Of a stretch of DNA of 34,777 nt, positions 16,494-28,341 are shown one piece after another. The DNA is from Candidatus Uhrbacteria bacterium RIFCSPLOWO2_01_FULL_47_25 (lineage in GTDB: Bacteria; Patescibacteriota; Patescibacteriia; GWA2-46-9): contig MGEK01000026.1 of assembly GCA_001791325.1 (NCBI GenBank), positions 1 to 34,777 on the forward strand, in the 5' to 3' direction. Below the pieces are notes generated by a model that was not told the origin of the DNA, ran no database searches, and saw only the letters and a list, made by a program, of their open reading frames with translations. Numbering within the stretch: position 1 is the stretch's first letter; every line of letters starts with the position of its first letter. The translations under genes were made by a program, and so were the position numbers.

Positions 16494-17828
16494 ATGAAAA
16501 ATTTCGTTAAAAAATTTGTTCCAAAATTTTTGTTGCGTTTATATCACTTAGCACTTGCTTGTCTCGCCGCTTTTTGGTATGGCTATCCGTCGGAAAAACT
16601 TATTGTCATTGGTGTAACGGGCACTAAGGGGAAATCAACAACTGCGAATTTGATCGCCCAATTTTTAGAAATGACTGGTTGTCGGGTGGGCTTAACTTCA
16701 ACGGCGACCATGAAAGTAGCGGAGCGTGAGTGGTTGTCAGACAAAAAAATGACAATGCCAGGGAGGTTTCAATTGCAAAAACTTCTCTGGGAAATGGTCA
16801 AGGCAAAATGCGAGTACGCAATCATTGAAACGTCGTCTGAAGGTATTGAGCAATTTCGTAGCCGCGGCATTAACTATGATGTGGTGCTTCTCACCAACTT
16901 AACACCGGAGCATATTGAAGCGCATGGCTCGTATGAGGCCTATCGCGCGGCTAAGGCAAAATTATTTTATCAATTAAAATTTTCGCCAGTTAAAAAAATA
17001 AAAGGAAACGTTATTAATAAAAAAGTTATTTTAGATTCGACCATTAGTGAGTATGGTTTCTTTTCAAAAATTCAAGCTGGTGAAGAATGGTATTTTTGTT
17101 TAAGTCAACAGAGAGCGGAAACGAAGAACACTGAACGAAAAATTATCGGATGCGTTGTTGAATTACGTGCTGACGGTGCAATTTTTGAATGCGCAGGAAA
17201 AATATTGGTCACTCATTTACTCTTTGAATTTAATATAAAAAATATTTTAGCAGCCATGGCAGCCTGTATGGCGGTTGGCATTTCTTTTGATCAACTGGCG
17301 GCCGTTGTGGCAAACTTGAAACCGGTGCCTGGGCGTCAAGAGTTAATTGAAGAGGGTCAGCCATTCAAGGTAATGGTTGATTATACTTATGAGCCAACAT
17401 CCATGCGAGCGCTTTATGAAAATTTGAATATTATTCCGCATCGCCGCGTTATTCATGTATTGGGGCCAACGGGCGGCGGACGTGATAAGTGGCGCCGGCC
17501 AGTGCTTGGAGAAATTGCCGCGCAGTTTGCTGATATAGTTATTGGCACTACTGATGATCCACACGATGACGATCCCTCAGAGATTTTAGATGTACTGTTG
17601 GCTGGTGCCCTGAAGGTTCAGCGGGCAGGCCGAGCAGTGGAGGTGCTAAAGATTTTAGATCGTCGGCAGGCCATAGCCGAGGCCTTGCGCCGAGCGCAAG
17701 CCAACGATCTCATTTTGATTACCGGCAAGGGCGCCGAACAAAAAATGGCGCTCGCTCACGGAAAGTATATCCCGTGGGATGATAGACAAGTGGTTCGCGA
17801 GGAGCTTCGCAAGCTTGTAGCTTCTTAG
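16494..17828 (+). CDS. Mur ligase family protein (MurE-like UDP-MurNAc-tripeptide synthetase)
   Basis: VIGVTGTKGKSTTANLIAQFLE, ETSSEGIEQFRSRGINYDVVLLTNLTPEHIEAHGS, VPGRQELIEEGQPFKVMVDYTYEPTSM, LGPTGGGRDKWRRPVLGEIA, TTDDPHDDDP. ATG at 16494 preferred. Confidence 0.88.
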   Translation: MKNFVKKFVPKFLLRLYHLALACLAAFWYGYPSEKLIVIGVTGTKGKSTTANLIAQFLEMTGCRVGLTSTATMKVAEREWLSDKKMTMPGRFQLQKLLWEMVKAKCEYAIIETSSEGIEQFRSRGINYDVVLLTNLTPEHIEAHGSYEAYRAAKAKLFYQLKFSPVKKIKGNVINKKVILDSTISEYGFFSKIQAGEEWYFCLSQQRAETKNTERKIIGCVVELRADGAIFECAGKILVTHLLFEFNIKNILAAMAACMAVGISFDQLAAVVANLKPVPGRQELIEEGQPFKVMVDYTYEPTSMRALYENLNIIPHRRVIHVLGPTGGGRDKWRRPVLGEIAAQFADIVIGTTDDPHDDDPSEILDVLLAGALKVQRAGRAVEVLKILDRRQAIAEALRRAQANDLILITGKGAEQKMALAHGKYIPWDDRQVVREELRKLVAS

Positions 17829-17899
17829 CTTGTAGCTTGTGGAAATAGGCGTTATGATAAAATTAATAAGCTACAACCTACAAGCTACCAGCTAATGAT

Positions 17900-18481
17900 A
17901 TGCCCTTATTTAGCTCTCCCAAACACATCCCCACTAGCCGCATCTGTCCTCTGCAGTATCGCAAGATTTGGAAAAAGCTTTTGGTATTGGAAATATCACC
18001 TAGCCCGCAAAGCCAAAAGATGTGGCGTTCAATTTTTGTGAGCTTGCTTTCATTGGCAGGCTTGTATATTGTTTTGGGATTGGCCACATCGTCAGTTAAG
18101 CCACTTGACTGGTCGGTATTTTTGGCGCCGATCATCGGGTTATTCTCAATTATTATATTCCTGTTGATTTTTTATCAATGGCTTTATATCTGGACTTATT
18201 TTTACGATGTTGATGAGTCCTTTTTAAAAATTCGCAAAGGCGTTATCATTCGCCGTGAAATCACTATCCCTTACAACCGCATTCAGGATGTGTATTTAGA
18301 TCAGGATATTATGGACCATTTGTTTCATCTTTATGATCTTTATATTTCCACGGCCACACCGACTTCTATTATTGAATCTCACATAGATGGCCTAAATAGT
18401 CATAACGCCCAAAAAATTCGTGATCTTATTTTAGCCAAGGTGACGGCTGCTAATGTAGCTACCCCCAATGGCGGGGTCTAA
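17900..18481 (+). CDS. PH-domain (bPH2/YdbT-like) membrane protein
   Basis: Two TM segments, then YDVDESFLKIRKGVIIRREITIPYNRIQDVYLDQDIMDHLFHLYDLYISTATPTSIIESHIDGL. Confidence 0.75.
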   Translation: MPLFSSPKHIPTSRICPLQYRKIWKKLLVLEISPSPQSQKMWRSIFVSLLSLAGLYIVLGLATSSVKPLDWSVFLAPIIGLFSIIIFLLIFYQWLYIWTYFYDVDESFLKIRKGVIIRREITIPYNRIQDVYLDQDIMDHLFHLYDLYISTATPTSIIESHIDGLNSHNAQKIRDLILAKVTAANVATPNGGV

Positions 18482-18489
18482 ATAAGCCC

Positions 18490-18518
18490 TTGACAGCCTT
18501 TTGGCAGGTTGTTATTGT
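18490..18518 (+). promoter_or_regulatory. Possible sigma70-type promoter upstream of rpoB
   Basis: TTGACA (18490-18495), 17-nt spacer, TATTGT (18513-18518). Confidence 0.4.
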
Positions 18519-18670
18519 ATATATACTTTAAGTCCGCAATTACAAAATTTAGCTTAGTTAAGCTATTTTTGCTTTTTTAGCTCACATGTTCGGTAGCGGG
18601 CTAACCCGCGACAAGTTCACATAATGATGAAATACTCTTCCCAAGAAAGGGGAGGGGGTATTTTTTGTTT

Positions 18671-18796
18671 ATCCCGTTAGAAAACTTTATTGTTTCATAT
18701 CGCGCCGGATAACCATGTATGTCATTTTTTAGTATGTCATTTCTTGGCATAGCAGAGACAGAGAAAAAGTAAGGGTTCGCCATTTTCTAACGGGAT
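18671..18796. repeat. 126-bp segment bounded by a perfect 14-bp inverted repeat ATCCCGTTAGAAAA/TTTTCTAACGGGAT in the rpoB leader
   Basis: Direct reading of 18671-18684 and 18783-18796. Confidence 0.8.
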
Positions 18797-18965
18797 TTAC
18801 CACGGTCAGTTTGAAAAAATAAAAAGTTTCAAATATTCATTCACTTTTTAACTATTTTAAATAATTTAACCGCATGACCGTCGCTGGAACTATTCAACAT
18901 ATATTACGACGGTTGCCAAGCAACCAAACGGCGAAGCCTTTTCCAAAATTGATTGCGTAATTTTT

Positions 18966-21900
18966 ATGGCCCAAACAAGAACTTTTTTTACCAAAGTTCA
19001 TGAGGCGGCGCCGTTGCCAGACCTCATAGCTATCCAGAAACAGTCCTATGATTGGTTTCTTAGAGAAGGCTTGAAAGAATTATGTGACGAAATTTCTCCA
19101 ATTAAAGATTTTACGGGCCGCGATCTTGAGCTGTACTTTACGGATTATTATTTAGATGAGCCGAAGTTTGACGAAGTGACTAGTAAAGCCAAGAATGTTA
19201 CTTATGAGTCGCCCTTACGAGTAAACGCAAAATTAGTAAACCGCCGCACCGGAGAGATGAAAGAGCAAGAAATTTATCTTGGCGATTTTCCACTAATGAC
19301 TCCACGTGGCACTTTCGTGGTGAACGGTATTGAACGCGTGGTTGTTTCGCAGGTGATTAGATCAGCCGGAGTTTTCTTTACTTCGGACACTTGGCGTGGC
19401 CATCGTTATTATGGAGCCAAAATCATCCCTAACCGTGGCGCTTGGTTAGAGATGGAAACCGATCCGAGCGGCGTCATTTGGGTGAAGATAGATCGTAAAC
19501 GCAAAGTGGTGGTGACATCTCTATTGCGTGCTTTTGGGTACGGCTCTGATGATCAATTGGGAACTCTTTTTAGTGATGATATCTATAAGATGAATTTGGA
19601 GGCAACTCTCCAAAAAGACACAGCCAAAAATGAGGCGGAAGGTGTGCTGGAGGTTTACAAACGCGTTCGCCCCGGCGATTTAGCCACTACTGATAATGCC
19701 CGCAGTCTTATCCATTCAATGTTCTTTCGCTTTGATCGTTATGATTTTGGACGAGTCGGTCGTTACAAACTTAATCAGCGCTTTGGCTTTGACTTACCGA
19801 ATAACAAGGAAACAAGGGTTCTGCGTCCAGAAGATTTAGTGAGCATTATTAAGGAAGTAATGCGTCTTAATGTTACTCAGGAAGAAGCTGATGATATTGA
19901 CCATTTAGGGAATCGTCGTATTCGTGCCATCGGCGAACTTATTCAAAACCGTTTTCGGATTGGTCTTACGCGCATGGAAAGAATAGTCAAAGACCGTATG
20001 AGCACGGCGGAGATCTCCACCTTAACACCCAACCGATTAATTAATGCCCGACCAGTGATTGGCGCGATTAAAGAATTCTTCATGTCCTCGCAGTTATCAC
20101 AGTTTATGGATCAGACGAATCCTTTGGCCGAATTGGAACATAAACGTCGTCTTTCGGCCATGGGGCCGGGCGGGCTTTCTCGCGAGCGTGCCGGATTTGA
20201 AGTGCGTGACGTGCATCCCACTCATTACGGTCGCATTTGTCCTATTGCCACTCCGGAAGGACCAAACATTGGGTTGGTTGGCCACTTGGCTTGCTATGCA
20301 AAAGTGAACGATTACGGTTTTATTGAGACGCCATTTAGGCGGGTTCTTCATGACGTACCCAATAATCCTAAACACACGGTTGGCGAAATATTGCGCCAAA
20401 ATATTACCAACCAAGATAATGGCAAAGTAGTGGCTGAAGCAGGTGTTAAGATTACTCGCGAATTAGCGCAAGAGCTTTCTAAATTATCTGATACAAAATC
20501 CATTCCGATAAAACCGCGAGTGACGAATGAGGTAGTTTATCTGGACGCGTTTACGGAGGAGCGTCACGTCACCACTGCCGCGACCACGCCGCTGGATGCT
20601 AATGGCTATTTTATGGAAGAGAAAGCTGAAGTGCGTGCTCATGGCGAGCCGTCCGTTGATAATGTTGAAACGATTGATTTTATGGATGTGTCGCCCAAGC
20701 AAATAGTTAGCATTAGCACTGCTCTCATCCCTTTTTTAGAGCACGATGATGCGATTCGTGCCCTCATGGGAACAAATATGCAGCGTCAAGCCGTTTCCTT
20801 GATTAATCCTCAGTCACCGGTTGTCGGTACCGGCGTGGAAGCAAAAGCCGCTTTGGATTCTGGGCATTTGATTGTGGCTGATGATGACGGAGAAATTGCG
20901 GAAGTAGATGGTAAGCATATAGTACTTTTAAGCGCCAGCGGTCAGCGATATGTCTATGAGTTTTCCAAATTCGTCCGTTCCAATGCTTCTACTTGTATCA
21001 ATCAACGTCCCATTGTCAGCAAAGGCCAGCAAGTCATTAAAGGTGAAACCTTAGCTGATGGGCCGTCCACTGACCATGGTGAGCTGGCTTTGGGTCAGAA
21101 TATTACCGTCGCCTTTATGGCTTGGGAGGGGTATAATTATGAAGATGCTATTATAATTTCCGAGCGGCTAGTGCATGATGATCGTTATACCTCTATACAC
21201 ATTGAGGATTATATTGTTGATATTCGCGATACCAAACTCGGCCCGGAAGTAATTACTTCTGATATTCCTAACATCGGAGAGGAGAAATTGAAAGATTTGG
21301 ACGCAGAAGGAATTGTGTGCATTGGCGCAGAGGTTTCTTCGGGCGACATTTTGGTTGGGAAAATTACGCCCAAAGGCGAAACCGAACTTTCTGCTGAGGA
21401 AAAATTACTGCGCGCGATTTTTGGCGATAAGGCTAAAGATGTGCGCGACAGCTCGTTGTATCTTGAACATGGCGAACACGGTAAGGTCGTTGACGTTAAA
21501 ATTTTTTCGCGTGAAGTGGGGGATAAATTACCAGCCGGAGTAATTAAGTCGGTGCAGGTGACGGTAGCTAATCTGCGCAAGATTCAGGTTGGTGATAAAA
21601 TGGCTGGTCGTCACGGCAATAAGGGTGTCATTTCCAAAATTGTGCCCGTTGAAGATATGCCGTTTTTGGAAGACGGTACGCCAGTTGACATTATTCTTTC
21701 CCCTCTTGGCGTGGTGTCTCGCATGAATCTTGGACAGGTTCTGGAAACTCATCTTGGCTTTGCCGCTCGCTCTCTTGGCTATAATGTAGCTTCGCCGGCC
21801 CTTGATGGAGTGCCAGAAACAATAATTCAACGAGAATTGGAGCGCGCCCACCTGCCGATTGATGGTCAGGTTACCTTATATAATGGTCGCACCGGAGAAC

Positions 21901-22361
21901 CTTTTGATAATCCAATAACCGTTGGCTGTATTTATATGCTTAAATTGAATCACATGGTTGAGGATAAAATTCACCAGCGATCCATTGGGCCATATTCTCT
22001 CATTACCCAACAGCCCTTGGGTGGTAAGGCGCAATTTGGCGGTCAGCGGTTTGGCGAAATGGAGGTGTGGGCGCTGGAGGGTTATGGCGCGGCACACACC
22101 TTGCAGGAGATTTTGACTATTAAGTCGGATGATGTGCCGGGGCGCTCTAAGGCGTATGAAGCCATTATTAAGGGAGAAGCAATACGCAAGATGAATGTAC
22201 CGGAATCGTTTAATGTTTTAGTTCGTGAGTTGAAAGGGCTTTGCCTTGACGTAGAGTTGCTTGATGAATCAGGAAACATTATGCGCGAGCAAGTGACAGC
22301 TGAATTAGCGTCGTCAACAGGCGCCGTATCGGTTAATAATAATGAAAAAACGCTAGTATGA
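18966..22361 (+). CDS. rpoB: DNA-directed RNA polymerase subunit beta
   Basis: [86 protein letters not shown]. Confidence 0.98.
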   Translation: MAQTRTFFTKVHEAAPLPDLIAIQKQSYDWFLREGLKELCDEISPIKDFTGRDLELYFTDYYLDEPKFDEVTSKAKNVTYESPLRVNAKLVNRRTGEMKEQEIYLGDFPLMTPRGTFVVNGIERVVVSQVIRSAGVFFTSDTWRGHRYYGAKIIPNRGAWLEMETDPSGVIWVKIDRKRKVVVTSLLRAFGYGSDDQLGTLFSDDIYKMNLEATLQKDTAKNEAEGVLEVYKRVRPGDLATTDNARSLIHSMFFRFDRYDFGRVGRYKLNQRFGFDLPNNKETRVLRPEDLVSIIKEVMRLNVTQEEADDIDHLGNRRIRAIGELIQNRFRIGLTRMERIVKDRMSTAEISTLTPNRLINARPVIGAIKEFFMSSQLSQFMDQTNPLAELEHKRRLSAMGPGGLSRERAGFEVRDVHPTHYGRICPIATPEGPNIGLVGHLACYAKVNDYGFIETPFRRVLHDVPNNPKHTVGEILRQNITNQDNGKVVAEAGVKITRELAQELSKLSDTKSIPIKPRVTNEVVYLDAFTEERHVTTAATTPLDANGYFMEEKAEVRAHGEPSVDNVETIDFMDVSPKQIVSISTALIPFLEHDDAIRALMGTNMQRQAVSLINPQSPVVGTGVEAKAALDSGHLIVADDDGEIAEVDGKHIVLLSASGQRYVYEFSKFVRSNASTCINQRPIVSKGQQVIKGETLADGPSTDHGELALGQNITVAFMAWEGYNYEDAIIISERLVHDDRYTSIHIEDYIVDIRDTKLGPEVITSDIPNIGEEKLKDLDAEGIVCIGAEVSSGDILVGKITPKGETELSAEEKLLRAIFGDKAKDVRDSSLYLEHGEHGKVVDVKIFSREVGDKLPAGVIKSVQVTVANLRKIQVGDKMAGRHGNKGVISKIVPVEDMPFLEDGTPVDIILSPLGVVSRMNLGQVLETHLGFAARSLGYNVASPALDGVPETIIQRELERAHLPIDGQVTLYNGRTGEPFDNPITVGCIYMLKLNHMVEDKIHQRSIGPYSLITQQPLGGKAQFGGQRFGEMEVWALEGYGAAHTLQEILTIKSDDVPGRSKAYEAIIKGEAIRKMNVPESFNVLVRELKGLCLDVELLDESGNIMREQVTAELASSTGAVSVNNNEKTLV

Positions 22362-25300
22362 TTATGCCGGAACCATCACGTCCAACTGATTTTGTTTCCA
22401 TTCGGTTGAAGCTAGCATCGCCTGAAGCGGTGCGGCGTTGGTCCTATGGTGAAGTAACGAAGCCCGAGACAGTGAACTATCGTACGCAAAAACCAGAAAA
22501 AGAGGGTTTGTTCTCAGAGAGGATTTTTGGACCGTCCAAAGATTGGGAGTGTTACTGCGGTAAGTATAAGAAAATTCGTTATAAGGGGATTGTTTGCGAT
22601 AAGTGCGGTGTGGAAGTTACACGTTCCATCGTGCGCCGCGAGCGTATGGGGCATATTGATTTGAAAGCGCCGGTGTCGCATATTTGGTTTTTACGCGGCG
22701 TGCCTTCCAAGATCGGGCTTCTTCTTGATCTGTCTGTCCAGAATTTAGAAAAAGTTATTTACTTTGCCAATTTCATAATTACCCACGTAGATGAGGATCT
22801 ACGGGCGGCAACCTTGGAGCAGGTCAAGCAGGAGTATTCTATGAAACGCAAAGCCATTGACGCAGAATACCATCGTGAGCTTAAGGCTATGGGTGAAGGT
22901 GCGCCAGAAGGACGGCGAGCCTCATTGGGGAAAATTCGTGACACCCGTTTGAAGGAACTGGAAGAAGCTTTTATGGTTGCGACGCGCGAACTTAAAGAAC
23001 TTCGGCCGTTAAGAATCATTGCGGAAAGCGCTTATCATGATTTGTCTTTGAAATATGGCCATGTGTTTGAGGCAGCCATTGGCGCCGAAGCTATTTATGA
23101 ACTGCTAAAAAAATTTAATTTATCAACCGAAGTGGCCAAGCTTGAGCGTGAGCTTAATGAATTAAGCGGGGCGCGCGCCGAGAAAATTGTTCGTCGCTTG
23201 AAGCTGATTAAAAGCTTGGAGCATAATCATTTACGCCCCGAGTGGATGATTATTACTGTTTTGCCCGTGATTCCACCCGATCTCCGACCGATGGTGCCAC
23301 TGGACGGAGGGCGTTTTGCCACCTCGGATCTTAATGATTTATATCGGCGCGTCATTAATCGCAATAATCGTTTAAAGCAACTTATTGAACTAAACGCGCC
23401 GGAAGTTATAACCCGCAATGAAAAGAGAATGTTGCAGGAGGCGGTTGATGCTCTGATAGACAATAGCGCTCGTCACGGCAAGACCGTGGTTGCTTCAACC
23501 GGCCAGAAGCGCATGCTGAAATCTTTAGCCGATATGCTGAAAGGCAAACAAGGACGGTTCCGCCAGAATTTACTTGGCAAACGCGTGGATTACTCTGGGC
23601 GCAGTGTTATCGTCGTGGGACCAACATTGAAAATGCATCAGTGCGGTCTGCCTAAACGCATGGCTCTTGAACTTTTTCGTCCGTTTGTTATCTCCCAGCT
23701 CATTAAACGCGAGTTTGTGCATAATGTTAGAAGCGCTAATCGTTTTATTGAGAGCGGTCGCGCGGAAGTTTGGGATATCTTGGAGGAAATTACCAAAGAT
23801 GCGTATGTGCTTTTGAATCGCGCTCCAACCTTGCACCGTCTTGGGATTCAGGCATTTCAACCGATTTTAGTTGAGGGCAAAGCTATTCAGCTTCACCCCT
23901 TGGTTTGTCCGGCCTTTAATGCTGACTTTGACGGCGACCAGATGGCCGTTCATGTTCCTTTAACCGAGGAAGCCAAAATGGAAGCCAAGGAAATCATGCT
24001 TTCCAGTAAGAACCTCCTGAAGCCGGCGCATGGCGAACCGGTGGCCACACCCACCCAAGACATCGTTTGGGGTTTATATTATCTGACTTCTCTTGAACCA
24101 AACGCCGTCGGCCCTCTAAAAACATTTGCCAATGTCAATGAGGCTTCGGCCGCGTATGATCATGGGATTACTTCTCTAAAACAAATGATTAAAGTGCGTC
24201 TTGACGACGGCAGTATTATTGAAACGACAGTAGGGCGTTTACGTTTTAATGAAGTTCTGCCCGCTAGCTTGCGCTATTGCAATAAGGCGATGGATAAAAA
24301 AAGTCTGGGGGCGCTTGTTAAACGATCATTAATTATTGAAGGCGTAGAGCGTACGGCCGTATTGCTGGATGATTTAAAGGAGCTTGGTTTCAAGTCGTTA
24401 ACACAATCTGGTTTGTCCTGGGGAATGAAAGACTTGCCTCATCTGGCCGATAAACCAGAGATGGTTGAGGCAACAATTCGTCAAGTTGAAGAAGTTGAGC
24501 AACAGTATGCCGAAGGTCTTCTAACCAAAGACGAAAGGCACAGTCAGATAGTGCAATTGTGGACGGCTGTTAAAGATCGCATTGTTGCTTTATCTAAGAA
24601 GTCATTGCCGCGCGAGGGTTCGGTTTTTACCATGATTGAGTCCGGGGCGCGTGGTTCTTGGGGGCAATTAACGCAGATTGTGGGGATGAAGGGATTAGTT
24701 ACCAATCCGGCTGGCGATATTATTGAATTGCCGGTGAAAGCCAGTTTTAAAGAAGGTTTTGATGTTTTGGAATATTTTATTTCTACCCACGGCGCTCGCA
24801 AAGGACTATCTGATACCGCCCTAAGAACAGCCAATGCCGGTTATCTTACCCGGCGGTTGGTTGATGTGGCTCAAGATGTTATCGTGCAGGCCGAGGATTG
24901 TGGTGACGAGGAAGGACTAGAAATCACTCAGACTGAATCTGGCTCAATGGGTGAATCTTTGGAGAATCGGGTGGTTGGACGGTTTAGCAACCAAAAAGTA
25001 ATAGATCCCAAAACTCGTAAGGTTATTGTGAAGTCTGGTGAGCTCATTACGCCGAACCACGTAGAGTTATTTAAACCATTGGACTTGCCTTCTTTAGTGA
25101 TTCGTTCCGTGTTAACTTGCAGTTTAAAAAAAGGGGTGTGCCAAAAATGTTATGGTATTGATTTGGGGTATAACCGGTTGGTTGAAATAGGCACGGCCGT
25201 TGGTATTATTGCTGCTCAATCTATTGGCGAACCCGGCACGCAACTTACTATGAGAACCTTTCACACCGGCGGCGTCGCCAGCGAAGAAGATATTACTCAA

Positions 25301-26077
25301 GGTTTGCCGCGAGTTGAGGAGTTATTTGAGGCCAGGCCGCCTAAACGTGCGGCGCTGATGGCTGACGTGGCTGGGGTAGTTTCCATACATGAGGTTAATA
25401 ATCACGAACACAATCCTGGCAGTAGCCGAGCGACGCGCATCCAACGGGTCATTAAAATTACGGCCGCCGAACCAATCAACAGGAAGGGGCGTGGCCGAGG
25501 AAAAGGAAAGATCAAAACGACTGACACAAATGTTCGTGAATTTGTAGTGCCGCCCGGTTATGCGTTTTTGGTTAAAGACGGTGAGCCCGTTGCCGTCGGC
25601 GATCAACTGACCGATGGAGCTTTTGACTTGCAGCAGCTAGTGCGGTTGCGCGGACGCTTAGAGGCCCAGCGTTATATTATTAAGGAGATACAATACATTT
25701 ATTCTTCGCAAGGGCAAAGACTAAACGACAAGCATATTGAAATTATCTGCCGTCAGATGTTCTCGCGCGCTTATGTCAGAGATGGCGGAGACACCAATCT
25801 TTTGCCGGGCGAGATTGTGGAACGCTCAGTGGTGGCTGAAGCTAACGCGACTGTCGTGGGTAAGCCGGCGGAGACGGAAGACTTGCTTCTTGGAATGACT
25901 AAAGCCGCTTTGTCTACCAAGAGTTTTCTGGCCGCCGCTTCATTCCAGGAGACGGCTCGGGTTTTGATTAATGCGGCAATTACTGGACGAATAGACACTT
26001 TAGATGGCTTAAAGGAAAATGTAATTATTGGGCGTTTGATACCGGCCGGCACAGGCTATCACCGTAGTGCTGACTAA
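22358..26077 (+). CDS. rpoC: DNA-directed RNA polymerase subunit beta'
   Basis: [94 protein letters not shown]. Confidence 0.98.
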   Translation: MIMPEPSRPTDFVSIRLKLASPEAVRRWSYGEVTKPETVNYRTQKPEKEGLFSERIFGPSKDWECYCGKYKKIRYKGIVCDKCGVEVTRSIVRRERMGHIDLKAPVSHIWFLRGVPSKIGLLLDLSVQNLEKVIYFANFIITHVDEDLRAATLEQVKQEYSMKRKAIDAEYHRELKAMGEGAPEGRRASLGKIRDTRLKELEEAFMVATRELKELRPLRIIAESAYHDLSLKYGHVFEAAIGAEAIYELLKKFNLSTEVAKLERELNELSGARAEKIVRRLKLIKSLEHNHLRPEWMIITVLPVIPPDLRPMVPLDGGRFATSDLNDLYRRVINRNNRLKQLIELNAPEVITRNEKRMLQEAVDALIDNSARHGKTVVASTGQKRMLKSLADMLKGKQGRFRQNLLGKRVDYSGRSVIVVGPTLKMHQCGLPKRMALELFRPFVISQLIKREFVHNVRSANRFIESGRAEVWDILEEITKDAYVLLNRAPTLHRLGIQAFQPILVEGKAIQLHPLVCPAFNADFDGDQMAVHVPLTEEAKMEAKEIMLSSKNLLKPAHGEPVATPTQDIVWGLYYLTSLEPNAVGPLKTFANVNEASAAYDHGITSLKQMIKVRLDDGSIIETTVGRLRFNEVLPASLRYCNKAMDKKSLGALVKRSLIIEGVERTAVLLDDLKELGFKSLTQSGLSWGMKDLPHLADKPEMVEATIRQVEEVEQQYAEGLLTKDERHSQIVQLWTAVKDRIVALSKKSLPREGSVFTMIESGARGSWGQLTQIVGMKGLVTNPAGDIIELPVKASFKEGFDVLEYFISTHGARKGLSDTALRTANAGYLTRRLVDVAQDVIVQAEDCGDEEGLEITQTESGSMGESLENRVVGRFSNQKVIDPKTRKVIVKSGELITPNHVELFKPLDLPSLVIRSVLTCSLKKGVCQKCYGIDLGYNRLVEIGTAVGIIAAQSIGEPGTQLTMRTFHTGGVASEEDITQGLPRVEELFEARPPKRAALMADVAGVVSIHEVNNHEHNPGSSRATRIQRVIKITAAEPINRKGRGRGKGKIKTTDTNVREFVVPPGYAFLVKDGEPVAVGDQLTDGAFDLQQLVRLRGRLEAQRYIIKEIQYIYSSQGQRLNDKHIEIICRQMFSRAYVRDGGDTNLLPGEIVERSVVAEANATVVGKPAETEDLLLGMTKAALSTKSFLAAASFQETARVLINAAITGRIDTLDGLKENVIIGRLIPAGTGYHRSAD

Positions 26078-26210
26078 CACCCCCAGTGGTTGTTTTGGAC
26101 TCATTCGCACTATTACTTCAGCATTGTATTGAATAAGGGGCGGTTGTTGTCAGCCATTATTGGTGTTATAATAAAATTAGTTATTTTTAATAATATTCAT
26201 AAATTAAGAT

Positions 26211-27038
26211 ATGCCCGAGGCAAATCCTGTTAAAATCCTTATTATTGAAGATGAAGAAGTGTTACTGTCAGTACTGGAACACAAGCTGACCCATGAGGGT
26301 TATCAGGTGTTTTTAGCGCGAGATGGAGAACAGGGTTTAGAGCAGATTAAAGCTATAAAGCCAGATATAGTTCTCTTAGACATTTTGATGCCCAAATTAG
26401 ATGGTTTTGGCGTCCTCCAGCGTCTTCATGACGATGGCACAATTGCTAAACTGCCAGTGATTATTATTTCCAATTCCGGTCAACCAGTAGAAATTGACAG
26501 AGCCTTAAAACTTGGTGCAAGGGACTATTTGATTAAGGCGGAGTTTTCTCCAGAAGAAGTCGTCGCTAAAGTGCGTAAGATTCAAGTTGATCCACCAGAG
26601 GATGAGATGCCTGAGGCAGAATCGGCATCTATTCTTCCACCCAACGCTCGCGGCGGTGCGGGAGGACAGATGGGACGAATTCTTATTATTGAGGATGATC
26701 AATTCTTGCGAGATCTTATGGAACGCAAATTAGTGAAGGAAGGATTTATAGTAGAAACAGCCATTGAGGGAGAATCGGGTTTGCAGAAAATTAAAAAATG
26801 GCGACCTGATCTTGTGCTTTTAGATATTATTTTGCCCGGGCTTGATGGTTTTAGTATTTTGGAAAAAGTTAAAGAAGACGCGTCTGTCGCGAATATACCA
26901 GTTATTCTTCTGACCAATCTTGGCCAGCGCGATGACGTGGAAAAGGGTTTGAAGCTCGGAGCTGTCGGCTACTTGGTGAAAGCACATTTCACCCCCGGCG
27001 ATATTGTGGAGAAGGTGAAAAGCGTGCTGAAGAAATAA
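26211..27038 (+). CDS. Response-regulator-like protein made of two tandem REC domains without an output domain
   Basis: Two REC copies (KILIIEDEE..DIVLLDILMP..IIIISNSG..YLIKAEFSP and RILIIEDDQ..DLVLLDIILPG..VILLTNLG..YLVKAHFTP). Confidence 0.92.
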   Translation: MPEANPVKILIIEDEEVLLSVLEHKLTHEGYQVFLARDGEQGLEQIKAIKPDIVLLDILMPKLDGFGVLQRLHDDGTIAKLPVIIISNSGQPVEIDRALKLGARDYLIKAEFSPEEVVAKVRKIQVDPPEDEMPEAESASILPPNARGGAGGQMGRILIIEDDQFLRDLMERKLVKEGFIVETAIEGESGLQKIKKWRPDLVLLDIILPGLDGFSILEKVKEDASVANIPVILLTNLGQRDDVEKGLKLGAVGYLVKAHFTPGDIVEKVKSVLKK

Positions 27039-27040
27039 TT

Positions 27041-27137
27041 CAAAAGTCAAAATGCAAAGGTCAAATGAATGCTTTAATGACCGAAATTTTTCTGCCCTAG
27101 GCAGATCAGCCTTGGGCTGAGAATTTTAACTTTTGAC
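27041..27137. repeat. Intergenic segment bounded by an imperfect inverted repeat (caaaagtcaaaat / attttaacttttg) with an internal gccctaggc/gccttgggc hairpin
   Basis: Read directly; one mismatch in each repeat. Confidence 0.45.
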
Positions 27138-27139
27138 TT

Positions 27140-27376
27140 ATGCCAAGCGTTATCATCTATACCACCATCACTTGCCCTTACTGCAAAATGGCCAAAGCGT
27201 TTTTTAAGGAGCACAATGTTGAGTTCGTAGAAAAGGACGTGACCAGCGATGTGGCCGCCCAGCAGGAAATGATCAGCAAATCCAATCAATTAGCCGTGCC
27301 CGTGATTGATGTCGGTGGACAGATCGTTGTGGGCTTTCAACAGCCGAAACTCAAGGAGCTATTGGGAATCACATAG
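27140..27376 (+). CDS. Glutaredoxin-like protein
   Basis: VIIYTTITCPYCKMAKAFFKEHNVEFVEKDVT...QLAVPVIDVGGQIVVGFQQPKLKELLG. Confidence 0.92.
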   Translation: MPSVIIYTTITCPYCKMAKAFFKEHNVEFVEKDVTSDVAAQQEMISKSNQLAVPVIDVGGQIVVGFQQPKLKELLGIT

Positions 27377-27384
27377 TCTGAACT

Positions 27385-28230
27385 ATGAATAATATGCCTG
27401 ATTTTTCGCGTTTCGGCCGTATCATAAAATGGGCGGCCTTAATTATTCTGGCCCTGATTATTATTCCTCGTTTTTTGGTGGTTATTCCCGCGGGTACAAC
27501 CGGCGTTTACCACCTTTTTGGTAGAGTATCCGACAAACCATTGTCTTCTGGCCTTCATTTTGTGATTCCTTTGGCCGTCGTTACCAAAATGAGCATTCAA
27601 ACTCAAGACTACACAATGAGCATTGTTAAAGAAGAAGGACGGCGCTTGGGCGACGATTCTATTGACGCTCTAACCAAGGAAGGGTTGAATGTGGCCTTAG
27701 ATATCACGGTTTTGTTCAAGTTGCGTGAAGAGTCATCTCCATCGGTTTTTCGTGAGCTTGGCGTTAATTACCAGGAGATAATTATTAGACCAGAAACAAG
27801 GAGTATCATTCGTGAAGTGGTCGCGCAATATGACGCCAAATCTTTGTATTCAGAAAAGCGAGGGGAGGCTGTTGAAGCAATTAAAAATGGGCTCAAGGAC
27901 AAAATTGAACCGCGCGGCATAATTGTGGAGGAAGTATTATTAAGAAATGTTAAATTGCCGGACAGATTAGCCAAAAGCATTGAAGAAAAACTGCAAGCCG
28001 AGCAAGAGTCTGCCCGCTATGATTTCGTTTTGGAAAAAGAGAAAAAAGAAGCGGACAGGAAACGCATTGAGGCCCAGGGCCAGCGCGACGCCCAAAAAAC
28101 CATCAGCGAAAGTTTAACATCGTCATATCTTGAATATCTTTATTTGACTGGCCTCAAGGACAGGCAAGGCACGATCTACGTGCCGACTAATCCTGCGAAC
28201 GGCTTGCCATTGTTTAGAGATACACGGTAG
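27385..28230 (+). CDS. SPFH/prohibitin (band 7) family membrane protein
   Basis: N-terminal TM, VIPAGTTGVYHLFGRVSDKPLSSGLHFVIPL, EVVAQYDAKSLYSEKRGEAVEAIKNGLKDKIEPRGIIVEEVLLRNVKLP. Confidence 0.9.
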   Translation: MNNMPDFSRFGRIIKWAALIILALIIIPRFLVVIPAGTTGVYHLFGRVSDKPLSSGLHFVIPLAVVTKMSIQTQDYTMSIVKEEGRRLGDDSIDALTKEGLNVALDITVLFKLREESSPSVFRELGVNYQEIIIRPETRSIIREVVAQYDAKSLYSEKRGEAVEAIKNGLKDKIEPRGIIVEEVLLRNVKLPDRLAKSIEEKLQAEQESARYDFVLEKEKKEADRKRIEAQGQRDAQKTISESLTSSYLEYLYLTGLKDRQGTIYVPTNPANGLPLFRDTR

Positions 28231-28261
28231 GTCATTTGATAGTTAGACAAAATAGGCAATG

Positions 28262-28281
28262 CCGCGCTTGCGCGGTTTTTT
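28262..28281 (+). terminator. Rho-independent terminator
   Basis: CCGCGC-TT-GCGCGG followed by TTTTTT. Confidence 0.88.
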
Positions 28282-28341
28282 GTTTTGGGCTAAGATACTC
28301 AACACCAAAATACTACATTCTACATACTACCCACTATCATA

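Noticed and set aside
18601-18783. 60-aa minus-strand ORF in the rpoB leader
   Set aside because: Its end overlaps the inverted-repeat element; no family or RBS support.
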